Positions 1 through 8,571 of a DNA stretch of 64,000 nt are shown here, piece by piece (positions within the stretch are counted from its first letter, which is position 1; every line of letters begins with the position of its first letter). Made by a program: the position numbers and the translations under genes. The notes beneath the pieces were generated by a model. That model searched no databases. It was not told the origin of the DNA and saw nothing but the letters and a program-made list of their open reading frames with translations. This DNA comes from Acidobacteriota bacterium (GTDB lineage Bacteria; Acidobacteriota; Blastocatellia; Pyrinomonadales; Pyrinomonadaceae): positions 744,001-808,000 of the forward strand of contig JAFDVK010000012.1 of the NCBI GenBank assembly GCA_018269005.1, in the 5' to 3' direction.

Positions 1-89
1 GTCAATCGCAGTTTCTTAAATGTAGATGCCCGATTCACGGCATCTCGCTCACCCCCGCAATTCCTTTTGCAGCTCGGCAGGAAAAATAT

Positions 90-410
90 ATGGCAATGAT
101 CGGAAACAGGCTTTATCGCGGTACTCAGGCAAAGAACGAGGAGGCACTTGAGATCGATCAGCAGCTTGCACGGCTCGAAGAAGATATTCGTCGCTTGAAG
201 ATCGAATTCGACATCTACTTCAACGGCGCGACAAAGCGTCCTCCGCTCGAAACGCGTGCCCGTCTCGACGCCGTCATCCGCCGCATCTCCGATAATCGGA
301 GCCTGAATTACGCTCAGCGATACCAATTCAACACGCTGGTCGCTCGGTTCACGTCATATCGCGAACTATGGCGCCGCGGAATGAAGGCAAAAGGCGAAGA
401 TTTCATCTGA
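90..410 (+). CDS. Small conserved helical protein, function unknown
   Basis: A 106-residue, highly charged protein without signal peptide or membrane segment. Residues about 20–45 (ARLEEDIRRLKIEFDIYF) look like an amphipathic, probably coiled-coil helix, and the rest (ARLDAVIRRI ... YRELWRR) is also predicted helical. The pattern recalls the C-terminal helical module of MXAN_5187-like myxobacterial proteins, but that resemblance is from memory and tentative. The ATG at 90 has AGGAAA about 6 bases upstream, and a second ATG lies at 96. No upstream neighbour is visible because the window starts here, and a 1.8 kb repeat-rich gap follows. Cytoplasmic; no function assigned. Confidence 0.6.
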   Translation: MAMIGNRLYRGTQAKNEEALEIDQQLARLEEDIRRLKIEFDIYFNGATKRPPLETRARLDAVIRRISDNRSLNYAQRYQFNTLVARFTSYRELWRRGMKAKGEDFI

Positions 411-448
411 TCTCGATCCAGCGTGCGGTTAGCGCACTCAGCTTCCCT

Positions 449-475
449 TTCTCAGTTCTCAGTTCTCAGTTCTCA
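449..475. repeat. Heptamer tandem array (TTCTCAG)n
   Basis: About four consecutive units of TTCTCAG (reverse complement CTGAGAA). The same heptamer reappears as CTGAGAACTGAGAACG at 23036 and 23094. Confidence 0.75.
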
Positions 476-654
476 CCTTTTTCTGAGGCGGGTCGCTACC
501 GCTCTCGTTCGCTTCCGATGTTTTGTGCAAATCGTGCAAATCGTGCACTTTGATACATTTTGTGCGTTTTGTGCGGAATGTGCTTCTAACGGGCGCATCG
601 TTTGGCTATGATGAGAACACGGTCGAGCCGGCCGTTGGTCTTTGAAAAAATGTA

Positions 655-687
655 AATGGTGAATCGTGCATGGTGAATGGTGAATGG
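655..687. repeat. Heptamer-type array (TGGTGAA)
   Basis: Three TGGTGAA words separated by ATCGTGCA and a direct junction. A reverse-complement relative lies at about 52730–52750, between ispG and rseP. Confidence 0.6.
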
Positions 688-696
688 CGGAGCTCA

Positions 697-751
697 AGCT
701 CCCCTCCTTAAAGGAGGGGTGGCAGCCGCTTCGGCTGGTGGGGTGGTTCTT
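697..751. repeat. Double-hairpin repeat element (intergenic copy)
   Basis: Two adjacent palindromes: CCCCTCCTT/AAGGAGGGG with a short loop, then AGCCG-CTTCGG-type pairing, followed by GGTGGGGTGGTT. Close relatives are the purF-internal copy at 13325–13380 and an inverted copy at about 1603–1652. Confidence 0.75.
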
Positions 752-1379
752 GCCCCGGAACGCGGACGCCCTCGTCCGCACTGAGTACGAAGCACGAACA
801 AACCAGGCGATCATGTTGGGCTGTCTGACGGTTAGAAAAGGCGGCTTGCCGCAACGCAGTGCGGTCGGTGTTCTTGGGTCATAGATTCCCAAGTGTTGCA
901 AAAGACGCAACCGGTCCAGACCGTCACTCGCCTTAGGAATATATCGGAGCGTGCGGAGCACGCGACAGGGACATGTCGGCGGCGAGCCGCCTCCGAGGAT
1001 TCATTTGCCGTCGTCACCCACGCCGTAAACGACCTGGCTATGCGAGGCCATTGTCGGCCTTAAGCCGCCTCCAAGAGAACTGAAAACGGAGAATTGAGAA
1101 TGGAAAATGCGGGTTGAATTTTTTTTGCGAAATTCTGGGACAAATCGTGTAAGCCATTGATAACACGTCACTTATTTGTCCCAAGAGGCTGTCCCAGAGT
1201 TGTCCCACGAGCATCTGGCTGGGACAAATAGTCGGCCATGTCGGCGGCAAGCCGCCTCCGAGACTTTGGCCTTCTGCCCTGATCCACGGCATAAATGCCG
1301 TGGCAATTCGGCGGGAAGTTGCGTTGAATGTTACGCCCTTACTCTTACGCCCTTACTGCGTGCGGGCTTCTGCAATGCT

Positions 1380-1914
1380 GACCGCCCGCTGACGCAGGCG
1401 GTACTGACAAGACCGCCCGGTGACGCAGGCGGTACTGACAGGGCCTGGCCGCCCACGACGCAGGCCCGGATCTGGCTAGTACTGAACGCCCTTACTGACT
1501 GCGGGCTTCTGCAATGCTGACCGCCCGCTGACGCAGGCGGTTCTGACTTCCGCTGACCGCCCGCTGACGCAGGCGGTTCTGACTTCCGGTGAACGCCCGC
1601 TGCTCCCTCCACCCCGGCCTTCGGCCACCCCTCCTCGGGCAGGAGGGGAGCTGACGGTTCTGACATGATGCGGACGGGGGCGTCCGCGTTCCGGCGGAGG
1701 CGGTTCTGACATGATGCGGACGAGCGCGTACGACGCTCCGGCGTAGGCAGTTCTGACATGATGCCGAACTGACCGCCCGCTGACGCAGGCGGTTCTGACT
1801 TGGGTTCACTGCTGACCGCCCGCTGACGCGGGCGGTACTGACAGGGCCTGGCCGCGGTTTTGACTTCTGCTCACTGCTGACGGTTCACTGACCGCTCACG
1901 CAGGCGGTGCTGAC
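1380..1914. repeat. Cluster of GC-rich palindromic repeats (CCGCCCG...CAGGCGGTNCTGAC)
   Basis: At least seven copies of a roughly 30-base unit with inverted arms CCGCC/GGCGG and a TACTGACA or TTCTGACT tail. They begin near 1380, 1411, 1519, 1555, 1771, 1814 and 1889. An inverted double-hairpin element (about 1603–1652) and the motif GCGGACGGGGGCGTCCGC are interspersed. Other members of the family are at 25922–25951 (intergenic) and 47435–47490 (inside a gene), with a degenerate one near 19090–19145. Confidence 0.85.
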
Positions 1915-2003
1915 AGGGCCTATCCGCCCGGCGACGCAGCTATATTTGCTATCGAAAAGGCGTTGTGGAGAGCGGGTTGAGGGCTCGATATTTGGCTTTT
2001 GGC

Positions 2004-2033
2004 TTGACATGTGGGCTTTTCGTGCGTGATTAT
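2004..2033 (+). promoter_or_regulatory. Candidate sigma70-type promoter
   Basis: A perfect TTGACA at 2004–2009 is followed after 18 bases by GATTAT at 2028–2033. It would give a leader of almost 190 bases for the secreted protein gene at 2228. Based on sequence match only. Confidence 0.3.
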
Positions 2034-2227
2034 TTAATCTTCACTTGTCCGCATGTTTCGGGGTTCCTGGATACGCGAATGGCTTTCTTTGTATTCACGA
2101 AGCCTTGCAACTCGCGGCGGCAATTAAACATCTGATTTCACGCTAACCGATGTCCCGTATCGGGCATCGATGAAGCAAATAACGCTACACGCTCGCCGGG
2201 CGGCAACGCGGCGGAGGATTTAAGGTA

Positions 2228-3466
2228 ATGAAGAGGATTTTTCGATACAGTCTCTTGAGCGCGGCTTTCGCGGTCATTCTTTCGGCCGCAGGTGTTTCGG
2301 CCTATGCACAGGACGCTTGCGGAGATGCGGCGGGCCGTGATGCATTGGAGAAGACCATCCGCGACAACTCGACGGTAAAGACGAAGGAAGGCCGTAAGAA
2401 AACGGCAGATGCGGGAAAGGAGTTCCTGGAGAAGTATGGAGCGTGCAAGGACGAGGCGGGCAACCTTATCGGTGCTGATTTCGTAGAGTGGCTGAAGGCG
2501 AAGATTCCGGTCTATGAAAAGAGCTACAACGAAATGGTCAAGGCCGAGAAGGCTGATGCTCTCACCAAGCAGTTCTTTGACGGCATCAAGACAAAGAGCT
2601 GGGATGCGGTTTATGCAAGCGGCAAGGAACTGCTCGCGATGGATCCCGACAAATATCGTCCCGCGGAGATCGTGCTCGGCTCGATAGGCTATGACGAGAC
2701 GGCGAAGACCCCGCGTGTTACGACATGGAATGACGACACGCTGAAGTATGCCAAGCTGTCTATCGCCGACCTTGAAGCAGGTAAGACGTTCGAACCGCTC
2801 GGCTTTTCACCTTACAACTACAAGGACAAGGACGAAGCTCTCGGCTGGCTGAACTACACGATCGGCTATATCCTTTCGTTCGACAAGAACGACAAGAAGC
2901 AAGGTGTTTCGTACCTTTACAAAGCTTCACAGGCAAGATCGACCACAGCGACGATCCCTGACGTTTATCGTTCGATCGGTTCGTACTACATCGATGAGAT
3001 GAACAAGCGCATCGAAGAGCTTCAGACGCTTGTGAAGGCTCAGGATCCGAATGCACCGGAAGATGTTAAGACCGCGAAGATCGCCGAGATCAAGGCCAAG
3101 CAGGGAATGGTGAACGGAACCGCCGAGCGCGCACTTAACGCGTTTGCTCATGCGGTGGCGTTGGCGAGCAAGGACACGAAGAACGCTGCTTACACGAAGG
3201 CCATCACCGAGACCGCAAAGCAGATCTACGGCATCCGCTTCGGCAAACCGGATGGATTCGACACCTATATCGCGACCGCCAACGGCGTAGCGGTCCCGAA
3301 CCCGGCGACGGCGATCGAGCCGGTGATCGACCCTGACACGAGTGCAGAATCACCTGCGGCGGCCCCGACGGGCACGAAGCCGGCGGCTTCGACAACGACG
3401 CAGAAGCCGGGAACGGCAGCAAAGGCAGCCACCGAGGCGGCCAAGTCGAAAGGCACTCGTCAGTAA
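2228..3466 (+). CDS. Secreted helical (TPR-like) protein, function unknown
   Basis: A 412-residue protein with a clear Sec signal peptide (residues 1–27, cleavage near AYA-QDA). The mature part is charged and alpha-helical, with spaced Tyr/Ala/Gly positions (GWLNYTIGYIL, GVSYLYKASQA, DVYRSIGSYYI) suggesting tetratricopeptide-like repeats around residues 120–330. The last 55 residues are Pro/Ala/Thr-rich and probably disordered. The start ATG at 2228 has GGAGG about 10 bases upstream. A hairpin plus T-run terminator follows. Probably exported to the periplasm or cell surface. The specific role is unknown; proteins of this shape are common in Acidobacteriota (inference). Confidence 0.7.
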   Translation: MKRIFRYSLLSAAFAVILSAAGVSAYAQDACGDAAGRDALEKTIRDNSTVKTKEGRKKTADAGKEFLEKYGACKDEAGNLIGADFVEWLKAKIPVYEKSYNEMVKAEKADALTKQFFDGIKTKSWDAVYASGKELLAMDPDKYRPAEIVLGSIGYDETAKTPRVTTWNDDTLKYAKLSIADLEAGKTFEPLGFSPYNYKDKDEALGWLNYTIGYILSFDKNDKKQGVSYLYKASQARSTTATIPDVYRSIGSYYIDEMNKRIEELQTLVKAQDPNAPEDVKTAKIAEIKAKQGMVNGTAERALNAFAHAVALASKDTKNAAYTKAITETAKQIYGIRFGKPDGFDTYIATANGVAVPNPATAIEPVIDPDTSAESPAAAPTGTKPAASTTTQKPGTAAKAATEAAKSKGTRQ

Positions 3467-3495
3467 ATTGAAACCTTGATCCTCGTAAGTTGAAG

Positions 3496-3535
3496 CCGGG
3501 CGTTCCATGATAAGAGCGTCCGGTCTTCTTTTTTG
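3496..3535 (+). terminator. Rho-independent terminator
   Basis: CCGGGCG at 3496–3502 pairs with CGTCCGG at 3517–3523 (7 bp, one G·U), followed by TCTTCTTTTTT. It sits between the secreted protein gene and rnc. Confidence 0.7.
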
Positions 3536-3550
3536 CTAAACTTTTCCTCT

Positions 3551-4267
3551 ATGTCAGCGAATCTCAGCGACCTCGAAAAGGTTATCGGGCACAGTTTTCG
3601 CGACATCAAGTTCCTTGAGCGGGCGATCACGCATCGTTCGTGGGTCTTTGAGAATCTTCCTGATGCCGACGAGAGTACGGCGAGTGCCGCGGCGAACGAA
3701 GTGCTCGAGTTCCTGGGTGATTCGGTGGTCGGGCTTGCGGTCGCTGAAAACCTCGTCGCTCTTCACCCGACACTCGATGAAGGCGATCTTACGCTGATGA
3801 AGCATCACCTCGTCTCGACAGCAACTCTCGCAAAAGCCGGCGATGCGATCGAGATCGGAAAGTTCCTTCGAGTCGGCCGCGGCGAAGAGAAGACAGGCGG
3901 CAGACAGAAGCGTGCGCTGCTCGCAAACACCGTCGAGGCCGTGATCGGGGCCGTATTTCTTGACAGCGGATTCATTGCCGCCCGAGGTGTTGTCAAACGC
4001 CTGATCGGCGACGAGATCAAGGCCGCAACACCCGAACGCTCTTTGGATTACAAATCGCTGCTGCAGGAAAGGCTCCAAGCCGCGAAACTAAGTGCGCCGG
4101 CCTACGCCCTTATGCGTTCGGACGGGCCGCCGCACGACCGAACATTTTTTGTCGAAGCGGTCTGGGAAGGCGGAAGAGCGAGCGGAGAAGGACAGTCGAT
4201 AAAGGCCGCGGAGATGATGGCGGCCCGTGCCGCCCTCGACCGGCTTGCCGCAGGCCAAAAGGGATAG
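3551..4267 (+). CDS. rnc: Ribonuclease III
   Basis: A double-strand-specific endoribonuclease that processes rRNA precursors and structured RNAs. At 238 residues it has the usual family length. The signature NEVLEFLGDSVVGL (about residues 49–62) carries the metal-binding Glu/Asp residues. ALLANTVEAVIGAVFLDSG (about 122–140) is the second acidic motif. A dsRNA-binding domain follows from DYKSLLQERLQA to the C-terminus. The ATG at 3551 (MSANLSDLEKVIG) is preferred to the in-frame ATG at 3533 because 3533 lies inside the terminator T-run and adds a non-conserved extension. lepB starts 22 bases downstream, and this pairing is frequent in bacteria. Confidence 0.96.
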   Translation: MSANLSDLEKVIGHSFRDIKFLERAITHRSWVFENLPDADESTASAAANEVLEFLGDSVVGLAVAENLVALHPTLDEGDLTLMKHHLVSTATLAKAGDAIEIGKFLRVGRGEEKTGGRQKRALLANTVEAVIGAVFLDSGFIAARGVVKRLIGDEIKAATPERSLDYKSLLQERLQAAKLSAPAYALMRSDGPPHDRTFFVEAVWEGGRASGEGQSIKAAEMMAARAALDRLAAGQKG

Positions 4268-4289
4268 TTTCAGATTTTATCGCGCTTTT

Positions 4290-5144
4290 ATGAGTGAAGA
4301 GAAAGAAGTTTCTGCCGCCGAGGCAGCTGACAAAGAAAAGAAAGAGACCAAACCAACGGGGCCGCCGAAATCGACCTTTCGCGAATATTTCGAATCGCTT
4401 GTTATCACGTTGATAATGGCGTTGTTCGGGATGACGTTCATCGTTCAGGCAGTTACGGTCCCGACGGGCTCGATGCAGAATACGATCCTCGTCGGCGATT
4501 ACCTGCTCGTGAATAAGTTCATCTTCACGCCGGGCGGCCACGACCTGCCCTTCCTGCCGCAGCGGGAGATCCAGCGTGGAGACATCATCGTCTTCAAATA
4601 TCCCGGCAACCGCGTCAATCCTCGTCGCGACAGCAGTCGAAATCCTCCGCTCGAGGCTTACAAACTCAATTACGTAAAACGCGTTATCGGGCTGCCGGGC
4701 GAAACCGTTGAATTTCGCGACAATCGCGTCTATATCAACGGCGAACTTCTGCCGGAACATCGGATCATCGGCGATGCACCGAGCCGCGAGGCCGCTCTCG
4801 ACACGCACGAATTCGAAGAGCGGAAACCCGAAGATAAATGGGATGTCTATTACAGCCAGGACACTATGAGCCTTGTGAACGCAGGCGAACATTTGCCGAC
4901 TTCGCAGTATGAGTTTGCGACAAAGGGCAAGACGATGGTCGTTCCGCCGAACAGCTTTTTCTGCATGGGCGATAGCCGCGACGATAGCGAAGACAGCCGT
5001 TTCTGGGGCTTTGTGCCGCGGGAATTGATCATCGGGCGGGCAATGTTCGTCTATTGGTCGTGCGACCGCGAGGCATCCAACGGCAGTATGCTCGGCTGCA
5101 TCACAAACCCGCGTCTTAGCCGGATCGGCAAGCTGATCCGATAG
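4290..5144 (+). CDS. lepB: Signal peptidase I
   Basis: A membrane-bound S26 peptidase that removes signal peptides of exported proteins. It is 284 residues from the ATG at 4290. A charged cytoplasmic N-terminus (1–35) precedes one membrane segment (about 36–55). The catalytic Ser61 lies in PTGSMQNTILVGD and the general-base Lys130 in YVKRVIGLPGE. GDSRDDSEDSRFWG (about 228–241) is the conserved box E. An insert of about 55 residues (160–215) separates the second and third conserved boxes, within normal variation. The longer frame reaching back to 4227 overlaps rnc and is unlikely. Probably cotranscribed with rnc and psuG. Confidence 0.95.
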   Translation: MSEEKEVSAAEAADKEKKETKPTGPPKSTFREYFESLVITLIMALFGMTFIVQAVTVPTGSMQNTILVGDYLLVNKFIFTPGGHDLPFLPQREIQRGDIIVFKYPGNRVNPRRDSSRNPPLEAYKLNYVKRVIGLPGETVEFRDNRVYINGELLPEHRIIGDAPSREAALDTHEFEERKPEDKWDVYYSQDTMSLVNAGEHLPTSQYEFATKGKTMVVPPNSFFCMGDSRDDSEDSRFWGFVPRELIIGRAMFVYWSCDREASNGSMLGCITNPRLSRIGKLIR

Positions 5145-5151
5145 TTCTTCG

Positions 5152-6051
5152 ATGGATATAGAGTTCAGCAGCTCGGTCCGGAAGGCCCTCGAAAAACGCG
5201 AACCGCTCGTCGCGCTCGAATCGACCGTCATCTCGCACGGCTTGCCGTTCCCGCAGAATCTTGAAACCGCGTCGGCCGTTGAAGAGATCGTGGATTCCGT
5301 CGGCGCGACCCCGGCGACGATCGCGGTTTTGGACGGCACCGTCTGCTGCGGTGTCTCGCGAGACGAGCTTTATCGTCTGGCGACCGAGGACGGCATCAGG
5401 AAGATCTCTCGCCGTGATATCGTTGTCGCGGCTGCAAAACGCGTGACCGCGGCCACTACGGTCGCTACGACGACGCTGATCGCACACGCGGCCGGCATCG
5501 AGGTCTTTGCGACGGGCGGCATCGGCGGCGTCCATCGAGGATATGCAGCGGATGTTTCTGCCGACCTGCCTGAACTCGCAAACACGCCGATCACGGTCGT
5601 TTGCTCGGGGCCGAAGATAATCCTCGATGTCGCCGCAACGCGCGAATGGCTCGAAACATACGGCATTACGGTTCTTGGTTGGAAATGCGACGAGATGCCG
5701 GGATTTTACTCGCGAACGAGCGGCCTGCCGGTCGATGAACGTGTCGATTCTGCCGAAGAGGCGGCGGCGATAATTCGCACTCGCGACAAGCTCGGGCTTA
5801 GTGGTGCGGTGCTCGTTACAGCTCCGGTTCCCGCGGAATTCGAGATCGAGCTCGCCGAGGTCGAAAGCCTCATCGAAGAAGCCCTGCATGCGGCCGAACG
5901 ACAGAATGTGAAAGGAAAGGAGACGACGCCGTTCCTGCTTTCTGCATTGGTCGAAAAAAGCGGCGGGCGAACTCTCGCCGCGAACATCGCTCTCCTAAAG
6001 AACAATGCAAAGGTCGCGGCCGAGATCGCCGTTGCGTTAAAGCAGAGTTAG
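5152..6051 (+). CDS. psuG: Pseudouridine-5'-phosphate glycosidase
   Basis: Reversibly cleaves pseudouridine 5'-phosphate to uracil and ribose 5-phosphate. The 299 residues match the whole PsuG family length. Conserved stretches include ALESTVISHGLPFPQN (about 21–36), GGIGGVHRG (about 122–130), TSGLPVDERVDS, and a C-terminal region with TPFLLSALVEKSGGRTLAANIALLKNNA in pieces. No pseudouridine kinase (psuK) is adjacent, so the substrate would need phosphorylation by a kinase encoded elsewhere. The gene starts 7 bases after lepB and its stop overlaps the end of the convergent SH3-protein gene by 4 bases. Confidence 0.93.
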   Translation: MDIEFSSSVRKALEKREPLVALESTVISHGLPFPQNLETASAVEEIVDSVGATPATIAVLDGTVCCGVSRDELYRLATEDGIRKISRRDIVVAAAKRVTAATTVATTTLIAHAAGIEVFATGGIGGVHRGYAADVSADLPELANTPITVVCSGPKIILDVAATREWLETYGITVLGWKCDEMPGFYSRTSGLPVDERVDSAEEAAAIIRTRDKLGLSGAVLVTAPVPAEFEIELAEVESLIEEALHAAERQNVKGKETTPFLLSALVEKSGGRTLAANIALLKNNAKVAAEIAVALKQS

Positions 6052-6806
6052 TTGAGGCTAACGGTTCCCATCTTTGCGGCGAGGGCATCCAACCTCTTTT
6101 TGGCTTCGGGCGCTTCGGATGACTTAGGGAAACTCTGCACGATCTCCGACCACGCCGCACCGTCGTAATGGTATGCTCGAGCCTTTGGTTCAAATAGGAA
6201 GATGATCCCTTCCTTTCGGTATCGATCGAGCATATTGAAATTCAAAAAATAGCTGTGCAGCGGAGCACCGGACGCGGTCATTTCATCGCGTTTTAGGCGT
6301 GAATTCGCATCTTTTGTTAGCTTCAAGGCCGCTTCCTCGATCAGATCGCCGTAGAGAAGGAGTATTCCGGGGCGAAGGTCGGACTTCGGGTAGAGGGCGA
6401 GAAATTGTTTTGTGATCTCGATCTTTTCAAACCCGTTGGAGGCAACGACAAGCTTTGCAAGCCGTGCTTCGTCGGCCTCGCGGTACGGCCCAAAAAGGGC
6501 ATCTGCCTGCACCCAGCCGTAATATTTTGGCGGTACGGTCACTTTGTAGAAAGTTACGCCATCGGCCTCTCTTACGTCCTGTATGCGGACGGTGCGTCCA
6601 CGCTGTATGCGATGAACCGATTCCGAGAAGAGGCTCGGATCCTTGCGGAGGACAGAGAGCCTTTCGTCAACTACGACCGCGGTCTTTCCGATCTCAGAAG
6701 CACGCGTTGCCGCGGGCGGTTTCGACGAAGCCGTACGCCGCTTTTGTGCGTAGCTCGGAAGAAAAAGGAACAGAAGGAGAAGCGTGAGAGTGGTTGTTTG
6801 CCTCAT
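6048..6806 (-). CDS. Secreted SH3-domain-like protein
   Basis: A 252-residue protein with a signal peptide (MRQTTTLTLLLLFLFLPSYAQ, cleavage near residue 20). Residues about 40–105 (VVDERLSVLRKDPSLFSESVHRIQRG in pieces, then YYGWVQADALFGPY) fit a bacterial SH3 fold often linked to cell-wall binding. The remainder is helical and resembles tetratricopeptide-type scaffolds (TKQFLALYPKSDLRPGILLLYGD; EIVQSFPKSSEAPEAKKRLDAL). Its ATG overlaps the ruvC stop by one base, so it is probably translated from the ruvC transcript. The precise role is not known; a periplasmic wall-associated function is an inference. Confidence 0.7.
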   Translation of the reverse strand: MRQTTTLTLLLLFLFLPSYAQKRRTASSKPPAATRASEIGKTAVVVDERLSVLRKDPSLFSESVHRIQRGRTVRIQDVREADGVTFYKVTVPPKYYGWVQADALFGPYREADEARLAKLVVASNGFEKIEITKQFLALYPKSDLRPGILLLYGDLIEEAALKLTKDANSRLKRDEMTASGAPLHSYFLNFNMLDRYRKEGIIFLFEPKARAYHYDGAAWSEIVQSFPKSSEAPEAKKRLDALAAKMGTVSLN

Positions 6807-7321
6807 TATTTGATCTTGAGTTTTTGTTTAGCGGCAAGGACCTTTGCCGCCGTCCCCGCGTGATGAAAATGACAGATCGCGATGGCAAGTGCGTCTGCGG
6901 CGTCGTGCGGCTTCGGTGTTTCTTTTAGTTTTAGAAGTACTCGAACCATCTCGCCGACCTGGGCTTTTTCGGCATTGCCGTAACCGGCGACCGTTGACTT
7001 AACAAGCCTCGGTGCGTATTCGGCGACCTCGAGTCCGTATTGCTCCGCAAGGAGCAACGTCGTCCCGCGAACTTGGCCGAGCTTGATCGCGACACCGACA
7101 TTCACGGCGTAGAACGTATCTTCGACAGCCAGGACATCTGGCGAAAAACGCCCGACGATGTCCGCGACACCGTTGTAGATGTTCAAAAGCCGACGCGAAA
7201 ATGCTTCTTTGCGATTCGAACGGACGGTCCCGAATTCCACCAAAGAATAGCGGGAGCCGGCGCCATCAACGACGCCCCAGCCGAGCGTTTCGCTGCCGGG
7301 ATCGATTCCTAGAACACGCAT
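6806..7321 (-). CDS. ruvC: Crossover junction endodeoxyribonuclease RuvC
   Basis: The Holliday-junction resolvase acting with RuvAB. It has 171 residues, the normal length. The catalytic acidic residues are visible: Asp7 in LGIDPGSETLGWG, Glu in AVEDTFYAVN (about 66), and the Asp pair in PHDAADALAIAICH (about 138–141). ruvA and ruvB are not adjacent in this window. The start ATG at 7321 is the first codon of the conserved N-terminus MRVLGIDPGS. Confidence 0.95.
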   Translation of the reverse strand: MRVLGIDPGSETLGWGVVDGAGSRYSLVEFGTVRSNRKEAFSRRLLNIYNGVADIVGRFSPDVLAVEDTFYAVNVGVAIKLGQVRGTTLLLAEQYGLEVAEYAPRLVKSTVAGYGNAEKAQVGEMVRVLLKLKETPKPHDAADALAIAICHFHHAGTAAKVLAAKQKLKIK

Positions 7322-7358
7322 TTGAGGCAGACAATATCGGAAGTGAGTTTAGCAAAAA

Positions 7359-7602
7359 AGTTACGAAGTTACTACGGATAGTTGCGAAGTTACGAAGTTA
7401 CGAAGTTACAGAGTTGCAGAGTTACGGAGTTACAGAGTTACAGAGTTGCAGAGTTACGGAGTTGCAGAGTTGGGCTTGCCCCTTGGCAGTGCGGTCGGGC
7501 TTGCCCGACCGTCCAACGGGAGTTCTGACAATGGAGCCTGCGAAGCAAGCGACATTCCTCTGCAACTTCGCAACTTCACAACTTCGTAACTTCGCAACTC
7601 TG
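7359..7602. repeat. Octamer array with inverted counterpart (GTTACGAA family)
   Basis: The left arm (7359–7471) is built from GTTACGAA, then CAGAGTTA/CAGAGTTG octamers. The right arm (7560–7602) is the inverse type, CTTCGCAACTTCGTAACTTC. The middle holds a GCGGTCGGGCTTGCCCGACCG palindrome. The two arms could pair into a long stem. The gap 7322–7631 has no supportable gene. A related inverted array is found inside hisS at 57611–57690. Confidence 0.8.
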
Positions 7603-7631
7603 CCCCTTCGTAATATCATCAATAGAGAGAG

Positions 7632-8570
7632 ATGCAGAATCCCCAAGGTGATATAAGAGCGAGTGATCAGGCCGTTACAAGGCCGGTTTCTAGCATTGGC
7701 GTCCTTATGGCCGGAGCGATCGACTATGCCGGGCTATTCCCGCCTTCCGCTGTTTCAATGCAGGACGCGGTCGAGAACTACGCCGCGTACAAGCGCGGTG
7801 AATATTCGTGGATGCTCGGGCGATTCGTTGTTACGGCAGGCCGTCTGAATGAGTTCGCCGCCGAGGCCGCAAAGGCCTTTAAGGCCGGTGAAGAGCCTTG
7901 GCGCGTTGCGGTAGTTGCGGGCGAAGACATCGAGCTTTCGACGTACTCCGTGGTCGAGTTCAATTCGGTCGAACGCGGACGTTTTGTCGCCGACGTGATG
8001 GAGATAAAGACCGCATCGGCCGAGGACATCGAGAACGCCTGCCGCATCGTGCCGAAGTCGGTAACGGCGTATTACGAGATACCGCTCGACCAACGGCTCC
8101 CGGAGCTCGTCGCAACGCTTGCGCTGCGTGGCCAGCGTGCGAAGATCCGCACGGGCGGCATCACGCCTGAGGCGTTCCCGAAAGCTCGCGACATCGTGCG
8201 GTTCGTGCGTGCATGCACGGCGGCGAATCTGCCGTTCAAGGCGACCGCCGGACTGCATCATCCTCTGCGTTGTCAGCGGCCGCTCACCTACGAGCCGAAT
8301 GCCGTTCAAGGGAAAATGCACGGATTTTTGAATCTCTTTCTGATGGCCGCTTTCGTACGTGACGGGCGGCATAACGATATGCTCGAAGAGCTGATGATGA
8401 CCGAGGACGCGGGTGAATTCCGCTTCGATCAAACGGGCGTTCGCTGGCGGAATGATAACGTCCTGACGCTGTTCCAACTCGAACAAGCGAGATACAACGG
8501 CATCCAGTCCTTCGGCTCGTGCTCGTTCATCGAACCGATCGCCGACCTGAGAGCATTGGGCATCCTCTAG
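7632..8570 (+). CDS. Conserved protein of unknown function near fumarylacetoacetase
   Basis: A 312-residue protein lacking signal peptide and membrane segments. Stretches such as AGAIDYAGLFPPSAVSM (about 28–44), KIRTGGITPEAFP (about 176–188) and FKATAGLHHPLR (about 202–213) look like conserved loops. The alternating hydrophobic pattern would fit an alpha/beta barrel-type fold, but this is only an impression. I do not recognise a named family. It precedes fumarylacetoacetase with only the transposase unit between them, so the two may originally have been neighbours in an aromatic-amino-acid degradation context. Its stop is followed immediately by the first REP copy at 8572. Confidence 0.65.
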   Translation: MQNPQGDIRASDQAVTRPVSSIGVLMAGAIDYAGLFPPSAVSMQDAVENYAAYKRGEYSWMLGRFVVTAGRLNEFAAEAAKAFKAGEEPWRVAVVAGEDIELSTYSVVEFNSVERGRFVADVMEIKTASAEDIENACRIVPKSVTAYYEIPLDQRLPELVATLALRGQRAKIRTGGITPEAFPKARDIVRFVRACTAANLPFKATAGLHHPLRCQRPLTYEPNAVQGKMHGFLNLFLMAAFVRDGRHNDMLEELMMTEDAGEFRFDQTGVRWRNDNVLTLFQLEQARYNGIQSFGSCSFIEPIADLRALGIL

Positions 8571-8571
8571 C

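Larger units (their letters stand above)
411..2227. repeat. 1.8 kb intergenic region packed with short repeat families
   Basis: No convincing gene lies here. Open frames in it are low-complexity translations of repeats. It holds, in order: a TTCTCAG heptamer array (449–475), a TGGTGAA array (655–687), a double-hairpin element (697–751), the motif GCGGACGCCCTCGTCCGC (about 761–778), two copies of GTCGGCGGCRAGCCGCCTCC (about 974 and 1239), several TGTCCCA words (1136–1230) and a cluster of GC-rich palindromes (1380–1914). The last 250 bases before the next gene are ordinary, less repetitive sequence. Confidence 0.8.

Noticed and set aside
473..961. 162-codon minus-strand open frame
   Set aside because: Its translation is made of repeat sequence and low-complexity residues, with no protein-like pattern.
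1331..1809. Several overlapping open frames with SEPPASAGGQ-like or CQNRLRR-like residues
   Set aside because: These are translations of the tandem CCGCCCGC...GCAGGCGG palindromes in multiple frames, not genes.
4110..5339. 409-codon minus-strand frame opposite lepB
   Set aside because: It is an antisense shadow of rnc/lepB/psuG produced by codon bias. The plus-strand genes have clear catalytic motifs.
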